Assembly (NCBI GenBank): GCA_002782365.1
Contig: PFHP01000023.1
Location: forward strand, 1-6,241
DNA from: Candidatus Kuenenbacteria bacterium CG_4_8_14_3_um_filter_39_15
GTDB taxonomy: Bacteria; Patescibacteriota; Patescibacteriia; UBA2196; GWA2-42-15
Direction of reading: 5' to 3'
Length of the DNA stretch: 6,241 nt
The notes beneath the pieces are model-generated. The model was given only the letters and a program-made list of their open reading frames with translations. It had not been told where the DNA came from and did not search any database. A program made the position numbers and the translations under genes. Shown in pieces: positions 1 through 5,661 of this stretch (the first letter of the stretch is position 1; every line of letters begins with the position of its first letter).

Positions 1-3000
1 TGGCGATGGTCAGGCCATAACCGTCAGCCGGGGAAGATGTGGCAAAACCATAATGGCCTTTTTGCGTATCAATTAGAAAATGATAATTATTATTTGTATC
101 AAGAATCGCTAAAGCAGAAGTTGAAGCAGTTTGCATCCATAATCCGCCGCGAGTAAAAATATCGCCGTCTGACGCAATTGAAAAATATCTTGTGCCAGCC
201 GCTTGAAAATCCAAAAAATTGCCGGAAAAACTTTGCGGATTGGCTGCAATAAATGTGCCTGAAGCCGAGCCAGAACTCATGGGATCAACGGTCAATTGCA
301 ATAAAGCAATGGTTGACGATGCGGCCGGAACAGAATCAAACCTAAAAACAGAACCAGCGCCGGTCTGATTAAAAATTGCCAGTGGCGCTGTTGATGAAGC
401 AGTTGCTGAAATAATACTATGGGTTGAAGAGGCATTCTGAAAAGTCAAAACTCCCTCATTAGAAAGCGACAAAACACTTGCGTCATTTCTCTGCCAATCA
501 AAAATTCCTCCACTGCCCATCTGGTCAAATTTCACCAAATAATCAGTGGAAGAACTTTTAATGTCTAAAATATTTTCCGTGGTGGAAGCCGTGATGTTAA
601 AAACATCAACCGCAGTGGAAGTGGAAATATTAAATGGATCTAAAAGAGTAAGCTCTGGCGTGTTAGTGGCTGATGTTAAATCAAAGGTCAAATTGCCTTT
701 ATTATCAACCGAGGATTGCCATTGGTGGTCAGTGTCATAGCGGACGGTTAATTGCGGCGTAGAAGTTGCTTCAACTAACATTGTGCCTGAATGCGAAGCA
801 GTGCCGGCCGTGATGATATTGCCGTCTTTGTCTACTTTAAATTTAGAAACATCAGCCACTTGAAAATTAATAAAATCTCCACTAAAAGTTGTCTGATTGG
901 CGCCAATAAACGTGCCGTTGGCCGAACCGCTGGAAATCTTATTCGCGCCCAATGTTAAAAGCGCGTCAGTGGCGCTGGCCAAAGGCGAGACCGCCACCCA
1001 AACCGCCGGGTCAGTGGTCGTGGCTGAATCCACTTTTAATGATCCGTCAATTTCTAAGTCATCAGAAAAATATCCGTCGCCGACAGCCAATGCCCAATTT
1101 GGCGTGCCTGACCCAACTGACAAATAGCCGCTTGAAGAAAGATTAGCGGCTGATACTCCGCTTGAAACAGCAAGCCCGGCCTGCATCACAACACTGCTTT
1201 GAAAAGTGGCCGAATCTGTGACTACAAGATCTTCAAGAGTCGCCAGATCTGTCACAGATAGACTATCAAAACCGCCGTATCTGGCAGAGAAGGCCGAGCC
1301 AGCGCCATCCTTAGCTGTCGCGCCTGGCGCGCCGACATTATAGATATTAGTCGCACTGCTCCCGCTTCCTTGACCAGTTGACCCTGCTAGTCCTGGCAAA
1401 CCCCTCTCGCCTCTTTCACCTTTTTCACCCTGTTCACCCTGTGGCCCCGGCGCTCCTGCTAAACCAGCCTGTCCAGCTTCTCCTTTTTTAATGACAATTT
1501 GTTTTCCATCCAGATAAATAATCTGCCCGCTGCCAGCGGCTGATTTGCCAAAGATTATTCTATCGGTTGTATACTGGCTATACTTTGGTTGAATATTTAA
1601 AAAGCTCAACAACTTTAAATAACCATCACCCAATCTATCTTCCATTTTGTCAATTACTAAATGGCTATAATGGCTGCCTTGAGCTACTCTGGTGCTGACT
1701 TCAGCCGGATTTTTTATCAAATTAAAGAGTCTGGCCAAACGTTCATTGGTGCCAATAGAAATTTTTTCCATTGTCTGCCAGATGGCGTCAGCCAAGTGTT
1801 TTATATCCCGTGATTTGACCATTGTCCTGTCAGATAAAACGGCATAATTTTGACGGCCAAATCTAAAAATCATATTGACCAGCCATGATTGTCTGTTGAC
1901 TAATCTTTCAACCACAACATCTCTTAAACTATTGCCCCAATCACTGTTGACTAAAACACTCTCTCTAGCCAGCACTTTATGCCATCTAAGCATTAACTCT
2001 CTGCCCCATAAACCAAGCGGGAATTCCGGCGTTGGGATTTTACTAAAAGCCAATCTGTCATCCGCCCATATCTTTCCAGTCAAATTAGCTGGCACTTCTT
2101 TTAGCTCAACTAAAATTCCTCTGATTGCCATCTCGTCCAGCCTATATTCGCCAGCATAATCTTCAGCCGCCTTTTCAGGCAAATTCTCAACAGCCCTGAT
2201 GCTGGCTAAAGCCAAACTAGCCAGAGCTTTTGGCAAATTAACAGTCTGGCTGCCAGCCACTTGACCATTGCCTGCCTCTTCTTGATTCACTAAATGAGTC
2301 ACTTGGCCAAACTTCTGACCGCTAAAATAACTCAACCCCTGATAATTCTTTTCATTTTTTTCTTGTAAAACTCGGCTGTAATCTGCCACGGCTTGTAAAC
2401 TCTGGTCATACCATGAAGAAACCAGCGCTGGCTTAACTTGCGCTAAGCCTATACTGCCTAAAAATAGAATAATCAGTGAGCTCACGGTCACTGCCCTTAA
2501 ACGGTACTGCCAAGAAAATGCCGGCCAATATCTCAAGCTAAAAACCGGCATCATCACCAAAGCCTTGGCTGACAATTTAATTTTGAAAACAATGCCCCGG
2601 CAGCAATCTAAAAATTCTTGCCAAAGCCATATTAAATAATTCCTTATAGACACACTGCCAATTAAAACTTCTAACAACTCTCTAGCTTCAATCAGTAAAC
2701 TTTGAACAGCTCCTTGCCTCATGGGATAAACCAAATTCTTATTTGCCTTAAATTGCTCTGCTAATTTATCTTTTAGTTCCCTTGCTTTAGCCAGCAATGA
2801 CCAGTCAGCCCTAGTGACTTTAATCTTTTTGCCAACACTTAAGGCTATCAATAGTTGCCTAATACCCAGATTATCAGTTACTCTTTTGCTCGCCTTTTTC
2901 TTTTTTGCCACTTTAAGCTGTAAAAATATATTTGACCACCAATAATACAACTTTTTTAAATCTGCCTTTAGCTTGTTAAAACACTTTTTTACTGACTTTA

Positions 3001-3358
3001 AACTATTAACTATTTTCCTTTTAAGATAACTTCCAAGCGAATCATTTAATGGGCTTGCTTTAATTTCATCTTTAATTTTTTTATCTTCAAGCATTTCCCC
3101 TTTAACATTGCCTTTTTTTAGGCTAGCGTGTTTTTCAATATATTCTCTCAGCCATTCTATTCTGGTATACCAATTACGGCCAAATTTTTCTGCTCTTAGC
3201 TCGCCCTGCCTAGCCAAAAGCGACAAGTATTCCTGCGTATAGGAACATTGTTTAGCCGCTTCAAACAACAAAAAATAGCCACCACCAACTGCCTGGCTAT
3301 TTTTTGCCGCCGTTTTTTTTATATTATTAGCTTCTTTACTTTTATCATTATAAGACAT
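1..3358 (-). CDS. Giant membrane-anchored HTH / collagen-like / fibre-repeat surface protein (C-terminal part outside the window)
   Basis: The frame runs from ATG at 3358 to the left edge: 1119 codons checked triplet by triplet with no stop, so the C terminus is missing. In order: residues ~28-77 form a winged or excisionase/MerR-type helix-turn-helix (EAAKQCSYTQEYLSLLARQG, then GRNWYTRIEWLREYI). Residues ~78-286 are a lysine/arginine-rich linker. A membrane helix spans ~289-306 (AVTVSSLIILFLGSIGLA). Residues ~310-620 are a mixed outside region I do not recognise. Gly-X-Y triplets occupy 626-664. From ~665 the protein is rich in Ser, Thr, Ala and Gly, with tail-fibre-like repeats such as FKVDKDGNI and YFSIASDGDI. 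The basic N side and single helix predict N-in/C-out topology. I infer a cell-surface fibre or adhesin; no enzyme motif is visible. The start has no Shine-Dalgarno but immediately precedes the helix-turn-helix and lies ~44 nt from a promoter. Plus-strand ORFs inside it are shadows. Confidence 0.9.
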   Translation of the reverse strand, partial: MSYNDKSKEANNIKKTAAKNSQAVGGGYFLLFEAAKQCSYTQEYLSLLARQGELRAEKFGRNWYTRIEWLREYIEKHASLKKGNVKGEMLEDKKIKDEIKASPLNDSLGSYLKRKIVNSLKSVKKCFNKLKADLKKLYYWWSNIFLQLKVAKKKKASKRVTDNLGIRQLLIALSVGKKIKVTRADWSLLAKARELKDKLAEQFKANKNLVYPMRQGAVQSLLIEARELLEVLIGSVSIRNYLIWLWQEFLDCCRGIVFKIKLSAKALVMMPVFSLRYWPAFSWQYRLRAVTVSSLIILFLGSIGLAQVKPALVSSWYDQSLQAVADYSRVLQEKNEKNYQGLSYFSGQKFGQVTHLVNQEEAGNGQVAGSQTVNLPKALASLALASIRAVENLPEKAAEDYAGEYRLDEMAIRGILVELKEVPANLTGKIWADDRLAFSKIPTPEFPLGLWGRELMLRWHKVLARESVLVNSDWGNSLRDVVVERLVNRQSWLVNMIFRFGRQNYAVLSDRTMVKSRDIKHLADAIWQTMEKISIGTNERLARLFNLIKNPAEVSTRVAQGSHYSHLVIDKMEDRLGDGYLKLLSFLNIQPKYSQYTTDRIIFGKSAAGSGQIIYLDGKQIVIKKGEAGQAGLAGAPGPQGEQGEKGERGERGLPGLAGSTGQGSGSSATNIYNVGAPGATAKDGAGSAFSARYGGFDSLSVTDLATLEDLVVTDSATFQSSVVMQAGLAVSSGVSAANLSSSGYLSVGSGTPNWALAVGDGYFSDDLEIDGSLKVDSATTTDPAVWVAVSPLASATDALLTLGANKISSGSANGTFIGANQTTFSGDFINFQVADVSKFKVDKDGNIITAGTASHSGTMLVEATSTPQLTVRYDTDHQWQSSVDNKGNLTFDLTSATNTPELTLLDPFNISTSTAVDVFNITASTTENILDIKSSSTDYLVKFDQMGSGGIFDWQRNDASVLSLSNEGVLTFQNASSTHSIISATASSTAPLAIFNQTGAGSVFRFDSVPAASSTIALLQLTVDPMSSGSASGTFIAANPQSFSGNFLDFQAAGTRYFSIASDGDIFTRGGLWMQTASTSALAILDTNNNYHFLIDTQKGHYGFATSSPADGYGLTIA
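146..295 (-). repeat. Fibre repeat unit, distal copy
   Basis: Residues 1022-1071 contain SSGSASGTFIAAN, FSGNFLDFQ and YFSIASDGDI, matching the unit at residues 803-852 at an offset of 219 residues. Further units may lie beyond the left edge of the window. The DNA of the two copies is still visibly similar, which suggests duplication within the gene. Confidence 0.75.
803..952 (-). repeat. Fibre repeat unit, proximal copy
   Basis: Residues 803-852 contain SSGSANGTFIGAN, FSGDFINFQ and FKVDKDGNI. They align without gaps to residues 1022-1071, with about half of the positions identical. The Asp-Gly-Asn/Asp-Ile turn ending each unit resembles beta-rich tail-fibre repeats. The family is not identified. 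Confidence 0.75.
1367..1483 (-). repeat. Collagen-like Gly-X-Y segment of the fibre protein
   Basis: Residues 626-664 carry Gly at every third position for 13 consecutive triplets, including GEQGEKGERGERG. The charged Glu/Lys/Arg triplets resemble those that stabilise bacterial collagen-like triple helices without hydroxyproline. By analogy with phage tail fibres and bacterial collagen-like surface proteins, the segment probably drives trimerisation and forms a thin stalk between the membrane-proximal part and the distal fibre. It is short compared with most bacterial collagen-like stalks. Confidence 0.85.
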
Positions 3359-3377
3359 CTATTTTGATTTTATTTTT

Positions 3378-3406
3378 TTGATTCTTTGTCTTATTTATGC
3401 TATAAT
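3378..3406 (+). promoter_or_regulatory. Plus-strand sigma-70-type promoter for a candidate small RNA
   Basis: TTGATT (3378-3383), exactly 17 nt, then TATAAT (3401-3406) preceded by an extended -10 TGC (3398-3400). The start is expected near 3413. No protein gene lies downstream, but an intrinsic terminator follows ~80-110 nt later. Confidence 0.6.
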
Positions 3407-3407
3407 A

Positions 3408-3437
3408 AATCTAGGTACAAAAAAACAGCCCTGTCAA
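3408..3437 (-). promoter_or_regulatory. Proximal minus-strand promoter of the fibre gene
   Basis: Read on the minus strand there is a perfect -35 TTGACA (3432-3437), an 18-nt spacer and a -10 TAGATT (3408-3413). The start would fall near 3401, giving a leader of ~43 nt before the ATG at 3358. The -10 is only moderately good. The site overlaps the oppositely directed promoter at 3378-3406. Confidence 0.45.
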
Positions 3438-3523
3438 AAGCGAAACACAAATTCGCTAATAATTATATATCCATAGCCTAATAATAATTATTGACAACTC
3501 AATCCACTTCGGGTTGTTTTTTT
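3413..3523 (+). ncRNA. Candidate small RNA, ~110 nt
   Basis: The unit is bounded by a good promoter (3378-3406) and a terminator ending in seven T (3517-3523). Its predicted RNA has a 6-bp hairpin AGCGAA/TTCGCT (3439-3444 with 3452-3457). An adjacent 8-bp A/T hairpin AATAATTA/TAATTATT (3458-3465 with 3485-3492) follows, and then the terminator stem. TGTCAA (3432-3437) could instead pair with TTGACA (3491-3496), so two folds compete. No ORF of useful length is present. I recognise no known RNA family: it is too short for typical 6S RNA and has no tRNA features. It starts just outside the fibre gene and is divergent from it, so a regulatory role there is possible but inferred. Confidence 0.42.
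3494..3523 (+). terminator. Intrinsic terminator of the candidate small RNA
   Basis: Stem ACAACTC (3494-3500) pairs with GGGTTGT (3511-3517), 7 bp including one U-G pair, with a 10-nt loop, followed by a T tract ending at 3523. A competing shorter stem AATCC/GGGTT is also possible. The T tract lies on the plus strand only, so the terminator acts on rightward transcription. Confidence 0.68.
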
Positions 3524-3531
3524 GCGTTTTT

Positions 3532-3597
3532 GGTTCTTGATTGATTTGTTAAATTTTTTATATTGATTTTAAAATTTTAGAGATTTGCTCAAGAACC
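3532..3597. repeat. Inverted repeat with A/T-rich inner stem
   Basis: GGTTCTTGA (3532-3540) is perfectly complementary to TCAAGAACC (3589-3597). Inside, AAATTTT (3551-3557) can pair with AAAATTT (3571-3577). On the plus strand the outer stem is followed by only four T, so it could be a weak back-up terminator behind the one at 3494-3523. In a leftward leader transcript it would form a structured element ~170 nt before the fibre gene's start. Confidence 0.5.
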
Positions 3598-3607
3598 TTT
3601 TAGGGTA

Positions 3608-3619
3608 ATCCGATACTAC
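3608..3619. repeat. 12-bp motif copy A (downstream type)
   Basis: ATCCGATACTAC, one mismatch to the consensus ATCCGATATTAC. It lies ~35 bp past the predicted P1 start and would be transcribed. Confidence 0.55.
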
Positions 3620-3660
3620 AATAATAATAATTTATTATATTATATACTCTTACAACATTA

Positions 3661-3689
3661 ATTATAGCGCATTTTTAGCCTTTTGTCAA
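3661..3689 (-). promoter_or_regulatory. Consensus minus-strand promoter P1
   Basis: Minus strand: TTGACA (3684-3689), 17 nt, TATAAT (3661-3666), a perfect sigma-70 consensus. The start is expected near 3654. The first gene downstream is the fibre gene, ~296 nt away, so P1 would give it a long leader. The sequence from the -10 upstream to ~3720 resembles P2, suggesting duplication of a promoter module. A motif copy lies 1 bp upstream of the -35 and another 42 bp beyond the -10. Confidence 0.75.
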
Positions 3690-3690
3690 A

Positions 3691-3713
3691 ATCCGATATT
3701 ACCGAATATTAGC
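3691..3713. repeat. 12-bp motif copy B (upstream, extended type)
   Basis: ATCCGATATTAC (3691-3702) followed by CGAAT and then ATTAGC (3708-3713). It abuts the -35 of P1 with a 1-bp gap, a place where an activator or repressor would contact RNA polymerase. Confidence 0.65.
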
Positions 3714-3772
3714 TAAAAATACAATATAAATTTCTCCAGTAGCGATTTTTATCAATACTTATGTATTTCCCT

Positions 3773-3784
3773 ATCCGATAATTG
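3773..3784. repeat. 12-bp motif copy C (degenerate)
   Basis: ATCCGATAATTG keeps the CCGATA core. Nearby AGCGATTTTTATCAA (3741-3755) resembles a shortened, damaged version of the P1/P2 core, so this may be a decayed promoter module. Confidence 0.35.
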
Positions 3785-3856
3785 AATTTTTTAACTTAAA
3801 ATCCTATTAATAGCCAATCAACTACTAAATTAAACCGCTCATATTCAATCTTCGGC

Positions 3857-3896
3857 TCTGGATCCATAGTTCCAGATGAAACGGAGTGAAGTCTGG
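3857..3896. repeat. Nested short inverted repeats
   Basis: TCTGGA (3857-3862) pairs with TCCAGA (3871-3876), and the same CCAGA can instead pair with TCTGG (3892-3896). This marks the start of the GC-richer palindrome cluster. The alternating pairing resembles dispersed palindromic elements of draft CPR genomes, recalled from general knowledge and not searched. Confidence 0.4.
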
Positions 3897-3931
3897 GCTT
3901 GTGGGGCCTTAATTAGGATCAATTGTATTTA

Positions 3932-3994
3932 GACTCCACAGCATCCTCCTGCTTTAAGCGGAGTCGGAATATGGAGTCAGCCGGAGGTGCCTCC
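3932..3994. repeat. Palindromic element with GACTCCA/TGGAGTC arms
   Basis: GACTCCA (3932-3938) pairs with TGGAGTC (3972-3978), enclosing a competing partner GGAGTC (3960-3965) and a CTCC...GGAG stem (3946-3963). It is directly followed by GGAGG-TG-CCTCC (3983-3994). No transposase is nearby. Confidence 0.45.
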
Positions 3995-4029
3995 ATCGGG
4001 AATCCAAAAATAAATCCTTTCTTTCTGTT

Positions 4030-4076
4030 ATTGCCCGACCCTCGATCGCAGCCAAGGGTAGGCTTGATCGGGCAAT
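4030..4076. repeat. Palindromic element with ATTGCCCGA/TCGGGCAAT arms
   Basis: Perfect 9-bp arms (4030-4038 and 4068-4076), with an inner ACCCT/AGGGT pair. On the minus strand the arm context TGGATTGCCCGAT is echoed by TGGATTCCCGAT just beyond it, so this looks like part of a repeated family. Confidence 0.55.
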
Positions 4077-4188
4077 CCAGACAAAAAACAAACAAAAAAG
4101 AATTATAGTAGGAGTTGATGGTAAACCCTGTCCCATGTAAATAAGGCTCCGGCTAAAATCTAGGGGTTATCAAATCTATTGATCATGA

Positions 4189-4253
4189 ATTCTCGGGTCA
4201 CCTGCCCGCCATAGCCTGCGGCATCAGGCGCTGGCAGGCGGGAGCCCGAGAAT
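4189..4253. repeat. Large GC-rich palindrome with ATTCTCGGG arms
   Basis: Outer arms ATTCTCGGG (4189-4197) and CCCGAGAAT (4245-4253) are perfect. Inside are CCCGCC/GGCGGG and a GCCTG-CGGCAT-CAGGC hairpin. The block is far more GC-rich than the surrounding A/T spacer, which suggests an inserted REP- or MITE-like element. It has no T tract that would make it a clean terminator. Confidence 0.6.
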
Positions 4254-4348
4254 GACAAACCCGAAAGTCCTACACTTAATAAAATTTAGCCTATAAACAC
4301 ATTTATCATTCAAAAAAGTCATAAGTATAAAAAACAGCTTAAAATGCC

Positions 4349-4360
4349 ATCCGATATTAC
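4349..4360. repeat. 12-bp motif copy D (downstream type)
   Basis: An exact ATCCGATATTAC, ~39 bp past the predicted P2 start. It has no ATTAGC extension, like copy A. Confidence 0.6.
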
Positions 4361-4405
4361 TATTTAAATAAAATTTTTAAGAAATTTTACCCCATTACTA
4401 ATATC

Positions 4406-4434
4406 AGTATAGCGTATTTTTTTGCTTTTGTCAA
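4406..4434 (-). promoter_or_regulatory. Near-consensus minus-strand promoter P2
   Basis: Minus strand: TTGACA (4429-4434), 17 nt, TATACT (4406-4411). The start is expected near 4399. It shares with P1 the -35 context TTTGACAAAAG and the CGC before the -10. No ORF follows; transcription would enter the palindrome cluster at 4253-3857. Confidence 0.72.
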
Positions 4435-4444
4435 ATGAAAGAAT

Positions 4445-4468
4445 AACCGATAGTAATTTAAAATTAGC
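4445..4468. repeat. 12-bp motif copy E (extended type)
   Basis: AACCGATAGTAA (4445-4456) followed at similar spacing by ATTAGC (4463-4468). It is upstream of P2 by 10 bp and also 46 bp beyond the -10 of possible P3, so it may serve both. Confidence 0.5.
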
Positions 4469-4501
4469 CAAAAAATCACATATTTGTCTAAATTCTATAA
4501 T

Positions 4502-4530
4502 ATTATAACTTCCAGCCGCAAAATAAATCC
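4502..4530 (-). promoter_or_regulatory. Possible weak promoter P3
   Basis: Minus strand: TATAAT (4502-4507), with a poor -35 GGATTT at 17-nt spacing (4525-4530) that overlaps a motif copy. The next motif copy lies 46 bp beyond this -10, the same distance as at P2. That positional agreement, rather than -35 quality, is the main support. Confidence 0.22.
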
Positions 4531-4547
4531 GATATTACGAAATTAGC
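4527..4547. repeat. 12-bp motif copy F (extended type)
   Basis: An exact ATCCGATATTAC (4527-4538) followed by ATTAGC (4542-4547). It lies 44 bp past the stop of the CapA-type gene and overlaps the weak -35 of possible P3. Confidence 0.6.
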
Positions 4548-4590
4548 GAATTATTAGAGTCTCATTCCAATGCTAACTCAAACATCCCAA

Positions 4591-5661
4591 TTAATATGGA
4601 TGCAGGTTAAAATGCAATTTACTCTTTTCTAGCAACAACTCTACTGCCAATCCTTTTTGCGTTTCTGCTGAAAAATACTGGTCAAACACAAAATTACCTA
4701 AGGAATAGAAAATTGGCTTATTTTTACCAGCTTCGCCGCTAGGCGAGTAAATCTCAATTCCCTGCACAATGTGAGGATGATGACCAATAATTAAATCTGC
4801 CCCAGCATCAATCAATCCCCTGCCTATCTCCTGTTGATATAGACTAAATTGAGTATTATATTCCTCTCCCCAATGAATATTAACTATAAGCAAATCAACT
4901 CTATCTGCTAACCCTTTGATTAATTCCTTAGCTTTGGCCAAATCAAATTTTGAATAAACCATACTCAAGCCAACCAAAGCAACTTTTTTATTTTTTATTT
5001 CAATAATCTTTACACTACATTCATCCACTCCCCCGTCTCTGCAGCCACTGTAATAAAACCCTAACTCATCTAGGTTATCTCTTGTTTCCACTATCCCCTG
5101 CTCGCCTTGATCAGTCAAATGGTTATTAGCCAAATTAAAAAAACTAAAATTATAATTTTTCAACTCTTTAATAATCTGCGGATCAAAAGCAAAATCATTG
5201 CCCATAGCTGGCGGATAATGTACCCCACTATTTGTAACCGCTCCCTCAAGATTAGCAGCTACTAAATTATAGTTGTCAAAAAAATTCTGCTTTTCTAGTT
5301 CACTAAATAAATAATCAATCCCTTGCTCTTTTATTTTTTGTGCCACATATCGATCAAGCATCATATCCCCCAAGAAGAGCATTCTAATTGGATTTTTAAT
5401 ATTAATATCCTCTGGCAGATACGAGATGCTCGCATTGTCTTGTTTTGTGAAATAACCAGTCACATAGCTGGTTGTAATTTCTAAATCCTGATTGTTGGCC
5501 AAGATAGCTGAATTTGAATTATTTAATAGTTCAAATTTTGCACCACTTAATTGACTAAATTTAAGTAAGGTATATATAGAAGCAGGAGAATCAATATCTA
5601 GACCATAAATTTTATTAAAATCAAAGCGATTAATGGCCTCAATACCGTAGGTGTTTGCCAA
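4591..5661 (-). CDS. CapA-family metallophosphatase domain protein (3' part of a broken Memo-like/CapA fusion)
   Basis: The frame encodes 356 residues ending in TAA at 4591. Residues ~92-345 carry the CapA (poly-gamma-glutamate biosynthesis, calcineurin-like) motifs in order: GDMMLDR (98-104), NLEG (137-140), NNH (179-181) in a conserved helix start, NIHWGEEY (261-268), GHHPHIVQG (293-301) and SLGNFVFDQ (320-328). All metal-binding signatures are present, so the catalytic core looks intact. CapA proteins are linked to capsule polymer synthesis or export; the substrate here is unknown. Residues 1-~83 (DSPASIYTLLKF, NSNSAI, TTSYVTGYF) look like the end of the Memo-like domain encoded upstream, so the TTG start at 5661, without a Shine-Dalgarno, is probably only where the frame begins. 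An internal ATG at 5382 directly before the GDMM motif is another possible start. The C terminus stops soon after LHFNLHPY and seems some tens of residues short. Confidence 0.82.
   Translation of the reverse strand: MANTYGIEAINRFDFNKIYGLDIDSPASIYTLLKFSQLSGAKFELLNNSNSAILANNQDLEITTSYVTGYFTKQDNASISYLPEDINIKNPIRMLFLGDMMLDRYVAQKIKEQGIDYLFSELEKQNFFDNYNLVAANLEGAVTNSGVHYPPAMGNDFAFDPQIIKELKNYNFSFFNLANNHLTDQGEQGIVETRDNLDELGFYYSGCRDGGVDECSVKIIEIKNKKVALVGLSMVYSKFDLAKAKELIKGLADRVDLLIVNIHWGEEYNTQFSLYQQEIGRGLIDAGADLIIGHHPHIVQGIEIYSPSGEAGKNKPIFYSLGNFVFDQYFSAETQKGLAVELLLEKSKLHFNLHPY

Larger units (their letters stand above)
3359..4590. other. 1.2-kb intergenic region without protein genes
   Basis: No credible coding sequence is present. 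Short ORFs of about 60 codons at 3923-4108 (plus) and 3954-4136 (minus) overlap each other, lie over inverted repeats and look accidental. The stretch instead holds promoters, a candidate small RNA, six copies of a 12-bp motif and a cluster of GC-rich palindromes, listed separately. I saw no tRNA, rRNA or CRISPR array. Confidence 0.8.

Noticed and set aside
546..2159. Plus-strand ORFs at 546-740, 897-1127, 952-1146 and 1875-2159
   Set aside because: They lie antisense within the intact 1119-codon minus frame, are short and low-complexity, and show no domain or ribosome site.
2..3358. Recoded TGA (Gracilibacteria/Absconditabacteria type code)
   Set aside because: No TGA occurs in frame in 1119 codons and Gly is coded by GGN throughout, so the standard bacterial code fits.
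3923..4136. Two ~60-codon ORFs on opposite strands
   Set aside because: They overlap each other and follow the arms of inverted repeats; their peptides look like translated repeats, not proteins.
4081..4137. Mini-ORF with AGGAG before ATG GTA AAC on the plus strand
   Set aside because: It is only eight codons long with nothing downstream; the Shine-Dalgarno match is probably chance.
4189..4253. Palindrome as terminator of the CapA-type operon
   Set aside because: It lies over 300 nt past the stop, has interrupted stems and lacks a T tract on the minus strand.
3608..4547. CRISPR array
   Set aside because: The 12-bp copies are too short, unevenly spaced and linked to promoters; there are no regular spacers and no cas genes.
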